A stretch of 61,951 nucleotides of DNA from the NCBI GenBank assembly GCA_034698045.1, contig JAQGAU010000016.1, positions 1 through 61,951 on the forward strand. Direction: 5' to 3'. The notes under the pieces were generated by a model. The model had not been told where the DNA came from. It made no database searches and worked only from the letters and a program-made list of their open reading frames with translations. Positions within the stretch are counted from its first letter, which is position 1. Each line of letters starts with the position of its first letter. A program made the translations under genes and the position numbers. Source of the stretch: Paramacrobiotus richtersi. Lineage: Eukaryota > Tardigrada > Eutardigrada > Parachela > Macrobiotidae. Shown piece by piece: positions 11,528 to 23,031 of this stretch.

Positions 11528-14008
11528 TCAGAGGACACGGAAGGAAACTGCATAACATTTGCGATCCTTGAAACGCTGCAGCAGAGCATGCAGGGTGAGT
11601 TTCGTCAGGAACTGAACATCGACACCGTCCAGGACAGCGTCGCCATAGGGGGCAAAGGACATTCCACGGTAGCGTACGCCGAGACGTGGGTCCAAGGTCT
11701 GGGTGATGTTGAGAATCTGCAAAGGGTTAGACAACAGTTTATTATGACAACACAATGAATTACTTATTACTGCAGCAAAGAACAAACTGTAATGGCGCTG
11801 CGATAGCGGTAGTTCGAACGTCAACAGCATGATATATTTCAGAAGTTATTTTATCGTTTCGGAACAGTATACGAGGACCTGTGCCATAACTTGCTAATAA
11901 AGCCGTTATCTGCCCGTACTTTGCTAACCGCCCCTCGGTGTGCGCTCGCATTCAGATTTGCAGTCTGGCTCATTGCACACAGGGTTAGCGCAATAAGGGC
12001 GCCTAACTTACACTGAGCAAGCTATGGCACAGGTCCTCGTACCATTGATATAAAACCATACAACCAGATCAGTCAATTTTACATTTACAACCGTGACCAA
12101 CATATTTCCCCCGACATTAATTCTGAACATGAACAACAAAACGTACAGTAAAAAACGCAACGTTCTAAGACACTTTTGAAGAATAATAATGGTGTTGGTT
12201 TTCCTGGTTTTAGTTTTGAACAGTAATGTTCCTGCTGTAGTAATCCTTAGTGCCAGCAATGTCATAACACCTTGCCATTAAAGCTGAGAGAAACGTAAGG
12301 TTAATTCGGGAAGCTATCTCCGCGTACACTTGTTCACAAGCGGCAGTGGCCTTACTGAACATCTACCTGTGCAATTATTCGGACGTCATCGTCCTTGTCG
12401 TCGTCTCTGGGCGTCATCGGGTCGGCGGAACGGCTGCTAATCCATTCCGCCAAGGCATCCAGCTCGTGAACATTCACGTCAGGAAGCCCATTGTTCAGGA
12501 TGGCCCAGAAATTATTGACGGTCAGTTGGCGAGTTAGTTGTTGATTAGAGAAGAGAATAGTTATGTTGTCAGGTCCGTGCCGGCCGGATGGTGGCAGCTC
12601 CACTCTGATTACAACGTTCCTTAAGACCACCTGCTGACAAACTTCCCCCAGAGATACAAACGCTTCGAACAACGCATCGACCCAGTTGGACACGCCAACC
12701 GAGAAACTCCACTCTCCGACCAACAACAGCGTTTTAGTGGGCGGCAGGCCTCTTTCGGTCATCACGCGCCGTAGAAGATGCGCAGTGCTGTAGAGTCCGC
12801 CGTCGTAACGACACGAAACTAGCCCACCGTTAACTGCCAAAATCTTGGTCCGTTGTGTCCAGCAATTGTAGACACAGGAAGCGAAACGGTACAGGTTATT
12901 CACATGCTCGGGGCCAAGATATGGTCGGGAAACGATAAGGATGCGACGCATACGAGGTGACATTAGAATCACATTCCAGGTTTCGCACACGGCATTGAGT
13001 TTGCTCTTCTGCAGGGTTGTCAAGCATTCAAAAATCTGCGGAAAAATGGTCGGATCGTGATAAAGAGACTGGATATCACCTTCAGGACCGGGCATTGCTG
13101 GGGAGGGGAAGCGCGTGCTTACCAAAATACCGTCGCTTTCCTCAAAATAAGCTCTCCGAATTTCCATTTTCAGGGCAGAAAGTGGGATTTTAGCCTAAAG
13201 GACACGGTGTAAGATGTAAGAACTACGACTTAAGTATAGATATGTAAATCACGGCAGTGATGCTAAAAAAGGACAGCAGCTCCATAGCAGAACGTTTCAC
13301 CATTAAATTCGGTTTATAGGCACTTACGCGAGGCTCCAGAATTCTGTCTCTCCTGGTATAAGTTTCCGCCCAGTGGAAGTACAGATTATCGCATATTTCC
13401 ACAATGGCCAATTCTCTGGATCCTCCATGATGCGGGCTGCTCTGCACGTGGGTGGCCATCATCCAGTAATGATGCTGTCGGCAGTGCGCGTTAAATGCCG
13501 CGATCAGTTGATCATCTGTAGCCACGGAAGTGCGGATCTCGCTAGGCACCAGAACCCACTGTTTTGTGAACTGGCCTTGCTCAACCCGCAGATTGGCCAG
13601 GTTCTTCTCGTCAGACCTCTTTCGAATACGATTTCCCACGACAAATCCCTGTAGCTCCCGATCTGGCAGACTTACGCTAACCATACCATATCCATTGAGG
13701 AGCATGCTTGGATACCATTTCCACGCGTCCTCTGGGTTCCTGCGAACAAGAACCTCCACGGGTCGCTCTATATCCAGTGTCGCCGATTTAATATCGATCC
13801 GCAGACCAATTCTCTTCAAGTAACTGGAGTAACGCCGATAATAAATGTTGCCGAAGGGAACCAGTCGGGATCCCGAGTGCCCAGCCCCCCCAAAATGCAC
13901 AACAAGGCCCCCCACCACAGCATCGATGACGCGGCCATTGTGAAGCAGTCTATCGTCTCCACGCACGTCAACGCTGTTCCAAGCGAATTCTGTGCTGGAA
14001 AATGACAT
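11528..14008 (-). CDS. FMRP-N-like Tudor/KH0 plus F-box-like protein (family copy B)
   Basis: Three phase-0 exons (14008-13328, 13194-12367, 11716-11528) encode 565 aa. Exon 1 has Tudor-like unit 1 (WNSVDVRGDDRLLHNGRV), Tudor-like unit 2 (VEVLVRRNPEDAWKWYPSML) and the KH0-like strand-helix (QFTKQWVLVPSE...LIAAFNAHC). Exon 2 opens with PGPEGDIQSLYHD and an F-box-like IFPQIFECLTTL...NAVCETW. Exon 3 has LDPRLGVRYRGMSF and a leucine-rich tail. The splice donor after exon 2 (CAG|GTAGAT) matches the CAG|GTNAG pattern of the paralogs. Compared with copy A, exon 2 is 13 codons longer, the extra length lying near its ends. The palindrome lies about 216 bp upstream. Function as a reader-type SCF adaptor is inference. 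Confidence 0.8.
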
Positions 14009-15209
14009 TCTGCCAGTTGCGACTGCCTATAAGAAAAAGAGCAACTGGAAGCTCGACTGGTAGAGTAGACAAATTTAGGAAAACTTCGCAGAAAAGTCGA
14101 GATCCATCTGGAAACTAAAATGATCGAGTCACCACGCAGCTGCCCGCGAAACACGAACGCAGTGCAGGCTGTTCTAGTAGCCAGCTATGCGTATGTGTGA
14201 CACATTGCGTACTAAGCAAATTTAGCAAACCGCCATCGGATGGTAGTCAGTAGCTGCTTTGCAGAGCTTCAAACTGGAGGCCGGTGTAGCTGTCCTACGG
14301 TGATGGTGACGTTTACCGGCAACATGCATTCCTGGCAATTTCGTAGACTTCGCCAAAGTTTATGTGGAAATTGGGAACTAATAGTTACGACGCACAATAA
14401 CAGTCTAGAAATTAAAGTTTTAAATTTTGGTTGCTTACTGTGCAGCCTGCGATCTGTTGCAACGTGGCACGTCCTAATGTAAACTAAACTGAAGAGTATG
14501 GCGTTTGCGTAAGATGTTGCTCCACTAATAAACTTCGTTACTGTTTATTAATTATTGCTGTACCATAGTCTGACATGCGTTAAAACGACAATACATGAGT
14601 GATGGGTGATGAGATCATAAGAACAATGAAAATTGATGATAGTTCAAAAACCACTTAACCACACTTCGTTATTTATTTCATGCATGGAGCGCATCGCGAG
14701 CAAGAAATGGTTGGATAGCATTTGCCAAATCAGAAATGATTTGGTAAAAAATTGAACATCTTTAAATCATTAAAATCTGTATTTCACAAATTTTCTCGAT
14801 CGATGCTTCCGGTCAACAATTCTATCATCTGTTCAATTTGCGTTGCGATTTTTTACCAGTCATGATACTTAGAGACTGTTTTCTTGGACGGAAGATTCGT
14901 GAACGTTCCAGGGAGTGTTAGTTTGGCAGTGGTGACTACAAGTTGACTACAAAATATTTTGTATTGGGTACCTTTCCAAACAGTTCTATGGCTGGCGGTA
15001 CTGCTTATCACTTATGGTTATTTTTTTAATTTGTAGTTTGGGTGACGTTCAGCCATCTGCGATATGCTTTGCCTCGTTATATTTACATGTTTATTTTTAA
15101 TTATTGAATTTACTATGTGCTTATTGTTGTACATAATTCAAGTTTTACGTAAGCCGAAACAGTAGTCCCACCCTTCTTCATAACATAACAAATCGAAGTA
15201 TCAGAAGAA
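14009..15209. other. Intergenic between family copies B and C
   Basis: Holds the copy B upstream palindrome (14224-14248). The remainder is AT-rich and shows nothing I can support. Confidence 0.5.
14224..14248. promoter_or_regulatory. Family upstream palindromic motif, copy 3
   Basis: AGCAAACCGCCATCGGATGG followed by TAGTC lies about 216 bp upstream of the copy B ATG. The 5' part (GCAAACCGCC) and the 3' GTC are conserved, while the palindromic core has drifted. Confidence 0.4.
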
Positions 15210-16528
15210 TCAAATGTTCAGAATTCGGAAATTCCAGCATATGGCTAAGAGCAGTTGAGAAGCGAAAGAAATTTCCTGATTCGTGCGTAATGCATTACAA
15301 AATACGAACAACAATAGTGCGATCGTTTGGATTCTTGAACGACGGAACAGCGCATGCAGAGTGAGCTTGGTCAGGTATCGAGCATCGACACCGTCCAGGC
15401 GAGTGTCTCGATAGGAAGAAAACGAGATTCCACGGTAGTGCACACCGTCACGAAGGTCCAACGTCTGGGTGGTATTGAGAATCTGCAAACGATAGCCAAC
15501 AGTCAATAGCGCACTTAACCACTACAGTACAAAAAAACTACGTGGTGCTGCTAACTGCTAGCTATCTTCTTGTTGGAAGATTTTCCTAACCTGAGCAATA
15601 GCTTCGGAAGCAGTCATCGAGTCAGAGCTGCTGTTTATCCATTTCGCCAAGAGCTCCATGTCTTCAGCCTCCAGGTCGCGAACCCCATTGTTGAGCATGG
15701 ACCACAGGTTATTTGTGGTCAGTTGGCGAGTCAGCGACTGCTTAGAAAAGCGTACAGTAATGTATTCATTCCCATATCCAATTGGCCGTAGCAGGTGTAT
15801 GTTAATTCCCACGTCCCGTAAAATGACCTGCTGACAGATTCTCCCCAACGATACAAGAACTTCGCACGTAGCGTTCATCCAATTGGACAAATCAGCATTC
15901 AACTGCCATGTTTTGAACAGCAGTATCGTCTTGGCAGCCGGCAGTCCCTTCTCGGTCATTATACACTGTAGAAGACTGGCCGCGTTGTCCAGTCGGCATT
16001 CATAATTGTACAATTTGTACGGAACCCTCCCACCGTAAAGGACCAACGTCTTGGTCTGCTGTGTCCAGCAGTTGTATAAGGACGAAGCAAAGTGGTACAT
16101 GTCGCTTGTATACTTGGAGCCAAAACGCGGCAGGGAAGCCGTAAGTACGCGACGGCTACAAGCCGACGTCAGGACTGCGTCCCACAGTTTGGAGCTTGTT
16201 CTGTTGCACGGTTGTCAAGCATTCAAAGATCTGCGGCAAAATGCATGGATCACGAGAAAATAACTGGACGTCACCGACAGTATGGGGTGTTGCTGGGATG
16301 AGCAAACGCTGCCTTTCCAAAATATCGGCTCCGGCTTTGGTTTTCACCAGGAATGTTAGCAACTGATCCTAAAAGTGAGACGCCAACATTTATGTAAGTA
16401 ATCACCATCTAATGTGAAAGATGCAGGTATGCAACAACCCTGGCAGAAAACAGCGTCTGCAAAATGTTTTAAGTAGCAGTAGCCACTGAACACCATCTTG
16501 CACAAATTTTGAGTCGCCCTATACACTT
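15210..16528 (-). pseudogene. FMRP-N/F-box family copy C, broken
   Basis: Exon 2 (16368-15591) and exon 3 (15482-15210) keep canonical splice sites. Exon 2 is 778 nt, which is one more than a multiple of three. The frame breaks inside the F-box near 16160, where the V-C-x-x-W codons of the paralogs are deleted (reading N-K-L-Q, then a shifted L-W-D-A-V-L). Only the last part of exon 1 survives, next to a donor at about 16528 (CACTTAC on the plus strand), where it still resembles copy A. The 5' two thirds of exon 1 are gone, although the family palindrome persists at 17150-17173. Exon 3 reads past the usual stop to a 90-residue tail. This is an inactive copy unless the assembly is wrong. Confidence 0.75.
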
Positions 16529-18416
16529 ACAAGACGCTCTGGACATGCGCACTGGACGCCGTAAAACTCTGAATGTCGATGTTTGTAATATTCCTGATTA
16601 AAGCTCCCCAGAACGGATAACTCCTTATATCCTACTCGCCATGCAGGTCGCATGGTGCAGCATCCTTACCCAGTACAAGCCGTTGCCTCGACATTTTACA
16701 CAACGGCCGTGCCAGCCGGAGCGGACACCTTTTGCCGCAAAATGGCAGATTTGTGGAATCAGCTGAATTTGGATCATTCAAGCGTACTCAACGGTTGGAT
16801 CATTCTAAAACGCCCTTGAGACTGTTAAATGGAGCGACATCAGCTGGATTAAAGATAATCTTCATGACGAATATTTCCCCTCCTTGCCTTAGTTTACAGT
16901 TTAAGCTGTAACTTTTAGAGTTAATTATTTGCATGCTTCTTTATCGTGTAAGACTGTAACTGCTGCATTCTTGTTACTTTTCCTTCGTCGTTTGTGACAG
17001 TGTTTTGTTGTCTGCTGACCTCGATAAGGGGTTTTTACCCTTGTGTTGTGTAGACGTTAAGCATTAAACCCAGACCAAACCCAAACGTAGCTGTCTGTAG
17101 CGTAACTGCCTAGGCACTGCATACTGCTGTGCTTGCCGAACGCGTACTGTGCAAACCGCCGTCGACGGCAGTCAGGCCTTCATTTACTGCGCACGCGAGT
17201 TTGTTACTGCAGAAAGGTAACGAGAAATTATCCGACACGTAGATAGTTTTTGGTAGCATGTTTAACTTCTTATTTCCAATTATCTCTGCGGCAAGTTTTG
17301 TATTCCGGAGATTCACGGAAAATTGTAGTTTGAGAAGTAACTGTTAATTTTTGCATTACGCCACCCAACCGGAAGTGTCACAGCAGCCAGTGTTAGACCA
17401 CGTCGAACGTTTCAAAGTGCAACAACTGGGAATTTTTGTTCAGTATCACATAAGCCTAATTTAGTAGAAAGTATCGTCTATACTAGGCTGAAGAGGCTCA
17501 GTAGGTTAAGCAAAAGAAAAGAAGAACCCTGAAATTCCCACAATCAGAAACAGCAGATCCTGACCAAGCCAGTCATGCGACTGATGGAATAATCAGAAAT
17601 TATTGAGTTTCAAACCTGAAACGATCTCCCTGTAAGGTGACCTTGGCGCATATTCATGCTCAAACTTAATGTTTTTGAGGACATCGAGCATGGAATAACT
17701 AGTAACATGTACTGGGCGGTTTTCAGCCAAAACTTTCGCTTTATACAAACGCTTATTTGACAGGCAAACCAGGATCTAGCGCATGTAGCAGAATTACGAC
17801 AAAAATCTCTCACCAGGACTGTTCTCTAGTAGGCAATGTTTTCCGGAGTGCCGGAATGGTACACTATACCTTGCCTAATATCGTTCGACGCCCATTTCAT
17901 GTGATAAACTGTGCAATGCACATAATGCAGTATAACCGCCAAATATTATGGCCTAATCTGTAACAAGAATTCTGGAGTATCTAATGCGATTGGCACCACC
18001 CTGTCGATCGACTACCACGCAGTTCTGCGCTCCTTGTGGTGAATGTTGGGATCTACAGTACAGTACATTCGGACAGATTAAACGCCAAGGAACACAATGT
18101 AGCAGAATCATAGGTGGCGGATGGGCAAAACTGCATGATTATAAATCCAAGTACATAATTATAGCACAACGCCAGGCCGTGACGCACGAGCACGAATATG
18201 CAGCAAAACATAATTAAACAGTGCACATCCCGAAATCCACCATAACGATAAGCTTCCGCTGGAGTGTGGACAAACCAACCTTGACGCTGGGACAAGTACT
18301 GATTACTACTAGGTACGATCCGCTCGTTAGCCTTTCGCTGTTCTGGGCCCAAGAAACAGACCTGCATAGGCTTAGTCATCCGCGAAAAGAGAACGCCCAA
18401 ACCAAGTTCAAGTGCA
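16529..18416. other. Intergenic, remains of copy C 5' region
   Basis: The expected position of copy C exon 1 is occupied by unrelated or decayed sequence. The only clear family signal is the upstream palindrome at 17150-17173. No other gene could be supported up to the end of copy D exon 3. Confidence 0.5.
17150..17173. promoter_or_regulatory. Family upstream palindromic motif, copy 4
   Basis: TGCAAACCGCCGTCGACGGC followed by AGTC is essentially identical to the copy at 565-588, including the perfect GCCGTCGACGGC palindrome. It lies upstream of the broken copy C. It is better preserved than the gene it once served. Confidence 0.45.
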
Positions 18417-20548
18417 TCACATCACAAACAACTGAATATTACGATTATTGCCATGATTTAAACGGTGGAGGAGCGCGTGCAGAGTAAGGTTTGTCAGGTA
18501 TTGAACATCGACACCGTCCAGGCTAGCGTCACCGTAGGGATGAAACGACATTCCACGGTAGCGCACACCGTCTCGAGGGTCCAAGGTTTGGGTAATGTTG
18601 AGGACCTGTAAAATAAAACATACAAGTTCGACGGTTATTTCGTCTGATAGCGCAATGAATCGATGCAGCAAACAACAAAATGCATTAATGGTGTCGCGAA
18701 GCGCTGGGAAGGGATTTACAGCTGTACATGTCCGAAAAGCCAAATTACCGCAAGATTGTAATCTTCCAGGATTCCGGCTACGACGCCGTTGCATACGTCA
18801 CAAATTTTCTAACGTTTTTTTATCGTTTCGGGACAGAAATCGTTGACTTTGAATTTGACGCATTGACTTTGAATGATAAGAGAAACGGTTCGCGGAGCCA
18901 CGTCCGCATAGCACAAATGCCTGTTTTCTTGGAATATTTTTCCTGACCTGCGCAATATCCTGGGAAAACATGGACTCCGGATCAGCATTGCTGCTAACCC
19001 ATTCGGTCAACCGCTCCATATCCCTTGCGTTCAGATCGCGGAGCCCATTGTTTAGCATGGTCCAGAACTTAGTTGCGGTCAGTTGGCGAGTCAGCTTGTG
19101 GCTCGCCAAGCGTACAATAATCGAATCACTCACACGCCGGGGGGATTTTGTCAGTTCCACTGTAATTCCGGTGTTCTTTAAAACAAGCCGGTGGCAAATT
19201 CCAGACAGCGAGAGAAATATTTCAGACAATGCGTTGACCCAGTTGGCCGCATCAACATGGAATTTCCATTCTCCGGCCAATAACAGCGTTTTGGCAGCCG
19301 ACAGTCCCTTCTCGGCCATTATACTTTGTAGAAGATGGGCCGTGCTGCTCAGTTTGCCATCGTAAGTGTATGAAAGGCGCTCACCGTAAAGGACGACTGT
19401 CCGTGTCTGCTGTGTCCAGCAGCTGTAAAGACACGAAGCAAAGCGGCAGATGTCGCTCACATAATCCGTATAACGAGGTAGCGAAACAATAAGCACGCGC
19501 CGAACACAACCCGACATCAGGTTCGCTTCCCATTCTCGGCACACTCCACGGATCTTGCTCTGCTGCAGGGTTGTCAAGCATTCACAGATCTGTGGAAAAA
19601 TGGTCGGATCGCGATCAAGAAACTGGATGCCATCCTCAGGACCGGGGATTTCTTGGGTGAGAAGACGCATGCTTTCCAAAGTACTGGCTCCGCTGCTAAC
19701 CGCTCCTGGCAGCATAGTGTCCTAAATGAGAAACAGTAAAATGTGACAAAAATTAATATGATTCCCCTGGTAAAGTATGTAGCTAGCTAGCTAGATTCCT
19801 AACAATAAACAGAAGGAAGTAAATCTTCGACCGTAGCAGAAGGGTTATCGCTCATTACATTGTAATTACTTACAGGAGACACAGGACAAGTGTTTCGGGT
19901 GGAGTAATCCTGTGGCCAGTGAAACTGATCGCTGAGCGTCAGAAGGGCCAGCTCCTTGAATACTCCGTGGTGCGGGTTGCCAATGACTTGAGTAGCCATC
20001 ATCCAGTAACGGCACTGTCGGCAATGCGCGTTGAATGCCGCGATCATTTGCTCGTCTGATGCCATGGAAGTGCCGAGATCGTGGGGAACTACAACCAGCT
20101 GTCTTGAGAACTGGCCATTCCCAACCCGCTGTTCAGCCAGGTTTTCCTCGGTAGTCCTTTCCCGAACACGCTCTCGCACAACGACTCCCTTTAGCTCGCG
20201 ACCTGGTAAACTGACAATCACCAGACCAAATCCGTCCAGGAGCTTGCCAGAATACCATTTCCAAGGGTCCCCCGGCTGCTGACGTAGAAGCACCTCCACT
20301 GGCCGCTCCACATTCAGAGCCTCCCGTCCTTCCTCGACGCCCATCAAAACACTATGCAAGTAGTTGGAGTAACGGCGGTAAAAAACTCTCTCGAAGGGAA
20401 AAAGACGAGGACCCGAATGCCCCGTCCCCAAAAAATCCACAACAAGCCCCCCATGGACAGCATCGATGACGCGGCCACTGTGTAGCAGTCCATCGTCGCC
20501 GCGCACATCAACGCTAATCCAAGCGAATTCCGCCATTGTAAAAGACAT
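18417..20548 (-). CDS. FMRP-N-like Tudor/KH0 plus F-box-like protein (family copy D)
   Basis: Three phase-0 exons (20548-19874, 19721-18948, 18605-18417) encode 545 aa, the same length as copy A. Exon 1: WISVDVRGDDGLLHSGRV, then VEVLLRQQPGDPWKWYSGKL, then a KH0-like QFSRQLVVVPHD...MIAAFNAHC. Exon 2: PGPEDGIQFLDRD, an F-box-like IFPQICECLTTL...RGVCREW, and the family block LTRQLTATKFWTMLNNGL. Exon 3: LDPRDGVRYRGMSF. All donors and acceptors are canonical. Unlike copies A and B, I do not find the upstream palindrome within 350 bp of the ATG, although CAATTG sits directly upstream as in the copy at 362. No disabling change is seen. Confidence 0.82.
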
Positions 20549-22276
20549 TCTGACAATTGTCGATTTGTATTAAAAGGACTACGACCTCCAGGAACAGGCT
20601 AGACAAATTTCTGGAAATATTACAGCGAAGAAAAAGCTCATCTGCAAACTACGGTGAGTAACTGGGCGTATCCGTATGTACACTGTAATGCCATGTGCGT
20701 ATGAATCGCTTATCGCGAGCATACACTGCAGTACATTATTATTGCCTTTCTGTTTCCTTCTACGTACGACACTGAGTCCTGTGAAAGCGTTCTGCTCGTC
20801 ACGACGTTGCATAGCAACAGAGCGTCAGACTTAATCTATATATTATATATATTATACATATTCTTACCTTTAATATTTTTAACCGAATTTTCGAACTCTT
20901 GTTGCCAGGGTATAAATAATTTCTTTTTGACTGGGAGAGTACAGAATCTTTCTAAAATTATGGACAAACCAAGCTGTTTCGCATAATTCCACTTTTGTAT
21001 CACCTGCAGTTTTTCAAAAAGATGTCGGAGTAATAACTTAGTGCAGTAAGCGTGTTGGCTCGAGAGTTAGTAAGTACTGCGGGAATCCCTGGGGTCTATT
21101 GACGCGCTATCCATGTTTTACTATACTTCCGGTCTGTACATACGTATGTCTTGTTTACGAGTGTCCTTAGAGTTTAACGGTTAAGTCTGTGTTTTATGTC
21201 CTGCTGAGTTGTCTGTTGTACGATGATTCCCTGTTCTGTATCTGTCGGAGAGTTGCTTACGTGATGCCGCGTAGCCTATAAAAAGATCGTGCAGATGTTT
21301 TTGCCGATCAGTCTTGAGTTAGCTTGACGAGAAGGATTAAAGGAAAGAAGAGACCTTTGATTGCCTTTGCTCGTTTGCTTACACACTGTATTCAAGATTC
21401 AGGGATTAGATCAGGTATTTAGCTACGAGACAGGGATTCATAGTAACATCGAGAAGCTCTAGCACTGAGTTAGAACGGAAGTGGATTCTGTCTTGCATTG
21501 GGATATTTCTCCTCTTGCATGTGGTTTCCGCGTCACTATATACAAAAATTACAAAATTAATACAATAACGCATCTCTACGCTGTGATAATCTAAGCGGAT
21601 CTGTAATTTACTACGGTATCTGGACGTGACCTTCCTCTATTTTTACCGACAACATCATTCCTTGGAAATCGCCGTATTTAGTTGTAGTTGCGTTTGGTTG
21701 AACAGGCCTGGTTAACTTACAACTTCCAAGTAAGCATTTTTGGTCCAGAGTTGGGAATAATACGGCTCCACATACCAATATGGTGTGCTGAAATGTTTGA
21801 TAATATCGTCTGCCTCCGCGCTGTACCGGCGTCAATGTACGCTTTCGGTTCCGGTTTCTTGCATCGGCTTTCCATCGAAACCAGCGAATGTACCTTTACA
21901 GTAAAGAATAAGGAAATGGAAGATGTGTTATTGTTTTTCAATGTGCAGCATTTTTGTACTGAACTGTGTTGACTCGCAAAACTTGTACAGCCGGAAAAGA
22001 GAAACAAACTTCTGCCTTTACAGTAGTCTACTTTACTCAGTTTTCTGACGTTCAGCTTAACAGAATTTGAATAGCAGTCTAATATTTCAAAATCATATTT
22101 AAAATTGTGGTATACTGAATCAGACAATGAATTGTTTCTTATTCGTGTTCGGTTACTTCGTTGTATTCGTCATTAATGCTTGATGTCCTACGGCTTGTTT
22201 AACACACCTAAGAAAGTGCATTTACTAACTGTTTCTAATGCAACAAAAAAACACTCGGTTGCACTACTGCATATTT
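20549..22276. other. Intergenic; one unresolved open segment on the minus strand
   Basis: A minus-strand segment at about 21717-22127 is open for 136 codons, and nearby alternative frames end at a GTAAGT donor around 21715. No domain, start or partner exon could be matched, so no gene is called. The rest shows nothing recognisable. Confidence 0.35.
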
Positions 22277-22944
22277 TTATCCGGTATAATCAACAACACT
22301 CGTTCTGGGCGCATAACAGATGCGGTCACAGCCGCGCGTACAGCAAATCTGATTCCGGCCACAGTTCCTGTTGGAATTGCACTCATTTCGGCACGCTGCG
22401 CGTAGCACCGGCACAATCGTTCCCGTGTTGCTGTTGGATGTGCCTGCCGGGACCCGAATCTCCACTCGGTCGTAGCACACTGGCAAAGCTACAAACCAAA
22501 CATCTTTCTATACATGGCCGAACATATTTGCAAAGGTTCTGTTTACCGGCTGACGAACTCGTTGTGTATGCTCTACAACGATACGTTCGGACTGAAGATC
22601 CGCCACCGATTGCTATGACTTCACAGTAACTATTCCATCCACAGTTAACGTTCTATGCAAAGCACATCAAATTGAAAACATTGACAGCGTTAAATTAACT
22701 GCAACAAAGGAACGTTCTTACAGTACAAGGATTGTAATACGGCGACTGTCTGATCACTCCGGAATTCTGTAGGCTCTGCACTATAGAACCAGTCCATTCT
22801 ACAAGAAAATAATAAAGTCTGTACCACGTTTTAGTCTTATAGATAGAAAACATCGATCAGCAAAATTCACGTACGAGCAACGATTCCAATTGTGCAAATC
22901 GCACTGGCTACAAAAAGCGATAAAACCACAGAAGAGATACTCAT
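22277..22944 (-). CDS. Small secreted WAP four-disulfide-core-like protein
   Basis: Three exons close in frame to 120 aa: 22944-22871, 22798-22722, 22488-22277, with introns of 72 and 233 bp. Residues 1-23 form a hydrophobic signal peptide (MSISSVVLSLFVASAICTIG). The last exon carries a cysteine pattern of the WAP type (C-R-N-E-C...C-G-R-N-Q-I-C-C...C-D-R-I-C) near the C-terminus. WAP proteins are usually secreted protease inhibitors or antimicrobial factors; which applies here is unknown. TATAAAAA on the minus strand at 23031-23024 lies 80 bp upstream of the ATG. The exon 1 donor used here (GTGAAT) is chosen because it alone keeps all three exons in frame. Confidence 0.7.
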
Positions 22945-23023
22945 TGTAAAACCTGCTATATAACTCTGGATATTGCTAACTAAAGAACGTCGCGCTTAGC
23001 TTTCTTGTCCAACCTTCGCCCAG

Positions 23024-23031
23024 TTTTTATA
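23024..23031 (-). promoter_or_regulatory. TATA box for the WAP-domain gene
   Basis: TATAAAAA on the minus strand, 80 bp before the predicted ATG at 22944. Spacing allows a transcription start about 30 bp downstream with a short 5' UTR. Confidence 0.45.

Noticed and set aside
17110-17316. Minus-strand open frame near the copy C upstream palindrome as a surviving exon 1
   Set aside because: It does not contain the Tudor-like signature W-N-S-V-D-V-R-G-D-D-G and matches no part of the family exon 1.
21717-22127. A 136-codon minus-strand open frame
   Set aside because: No recognisable domain, and a neighbouring frame ends at the same donor-like site; neither frame could be joined to other exons.
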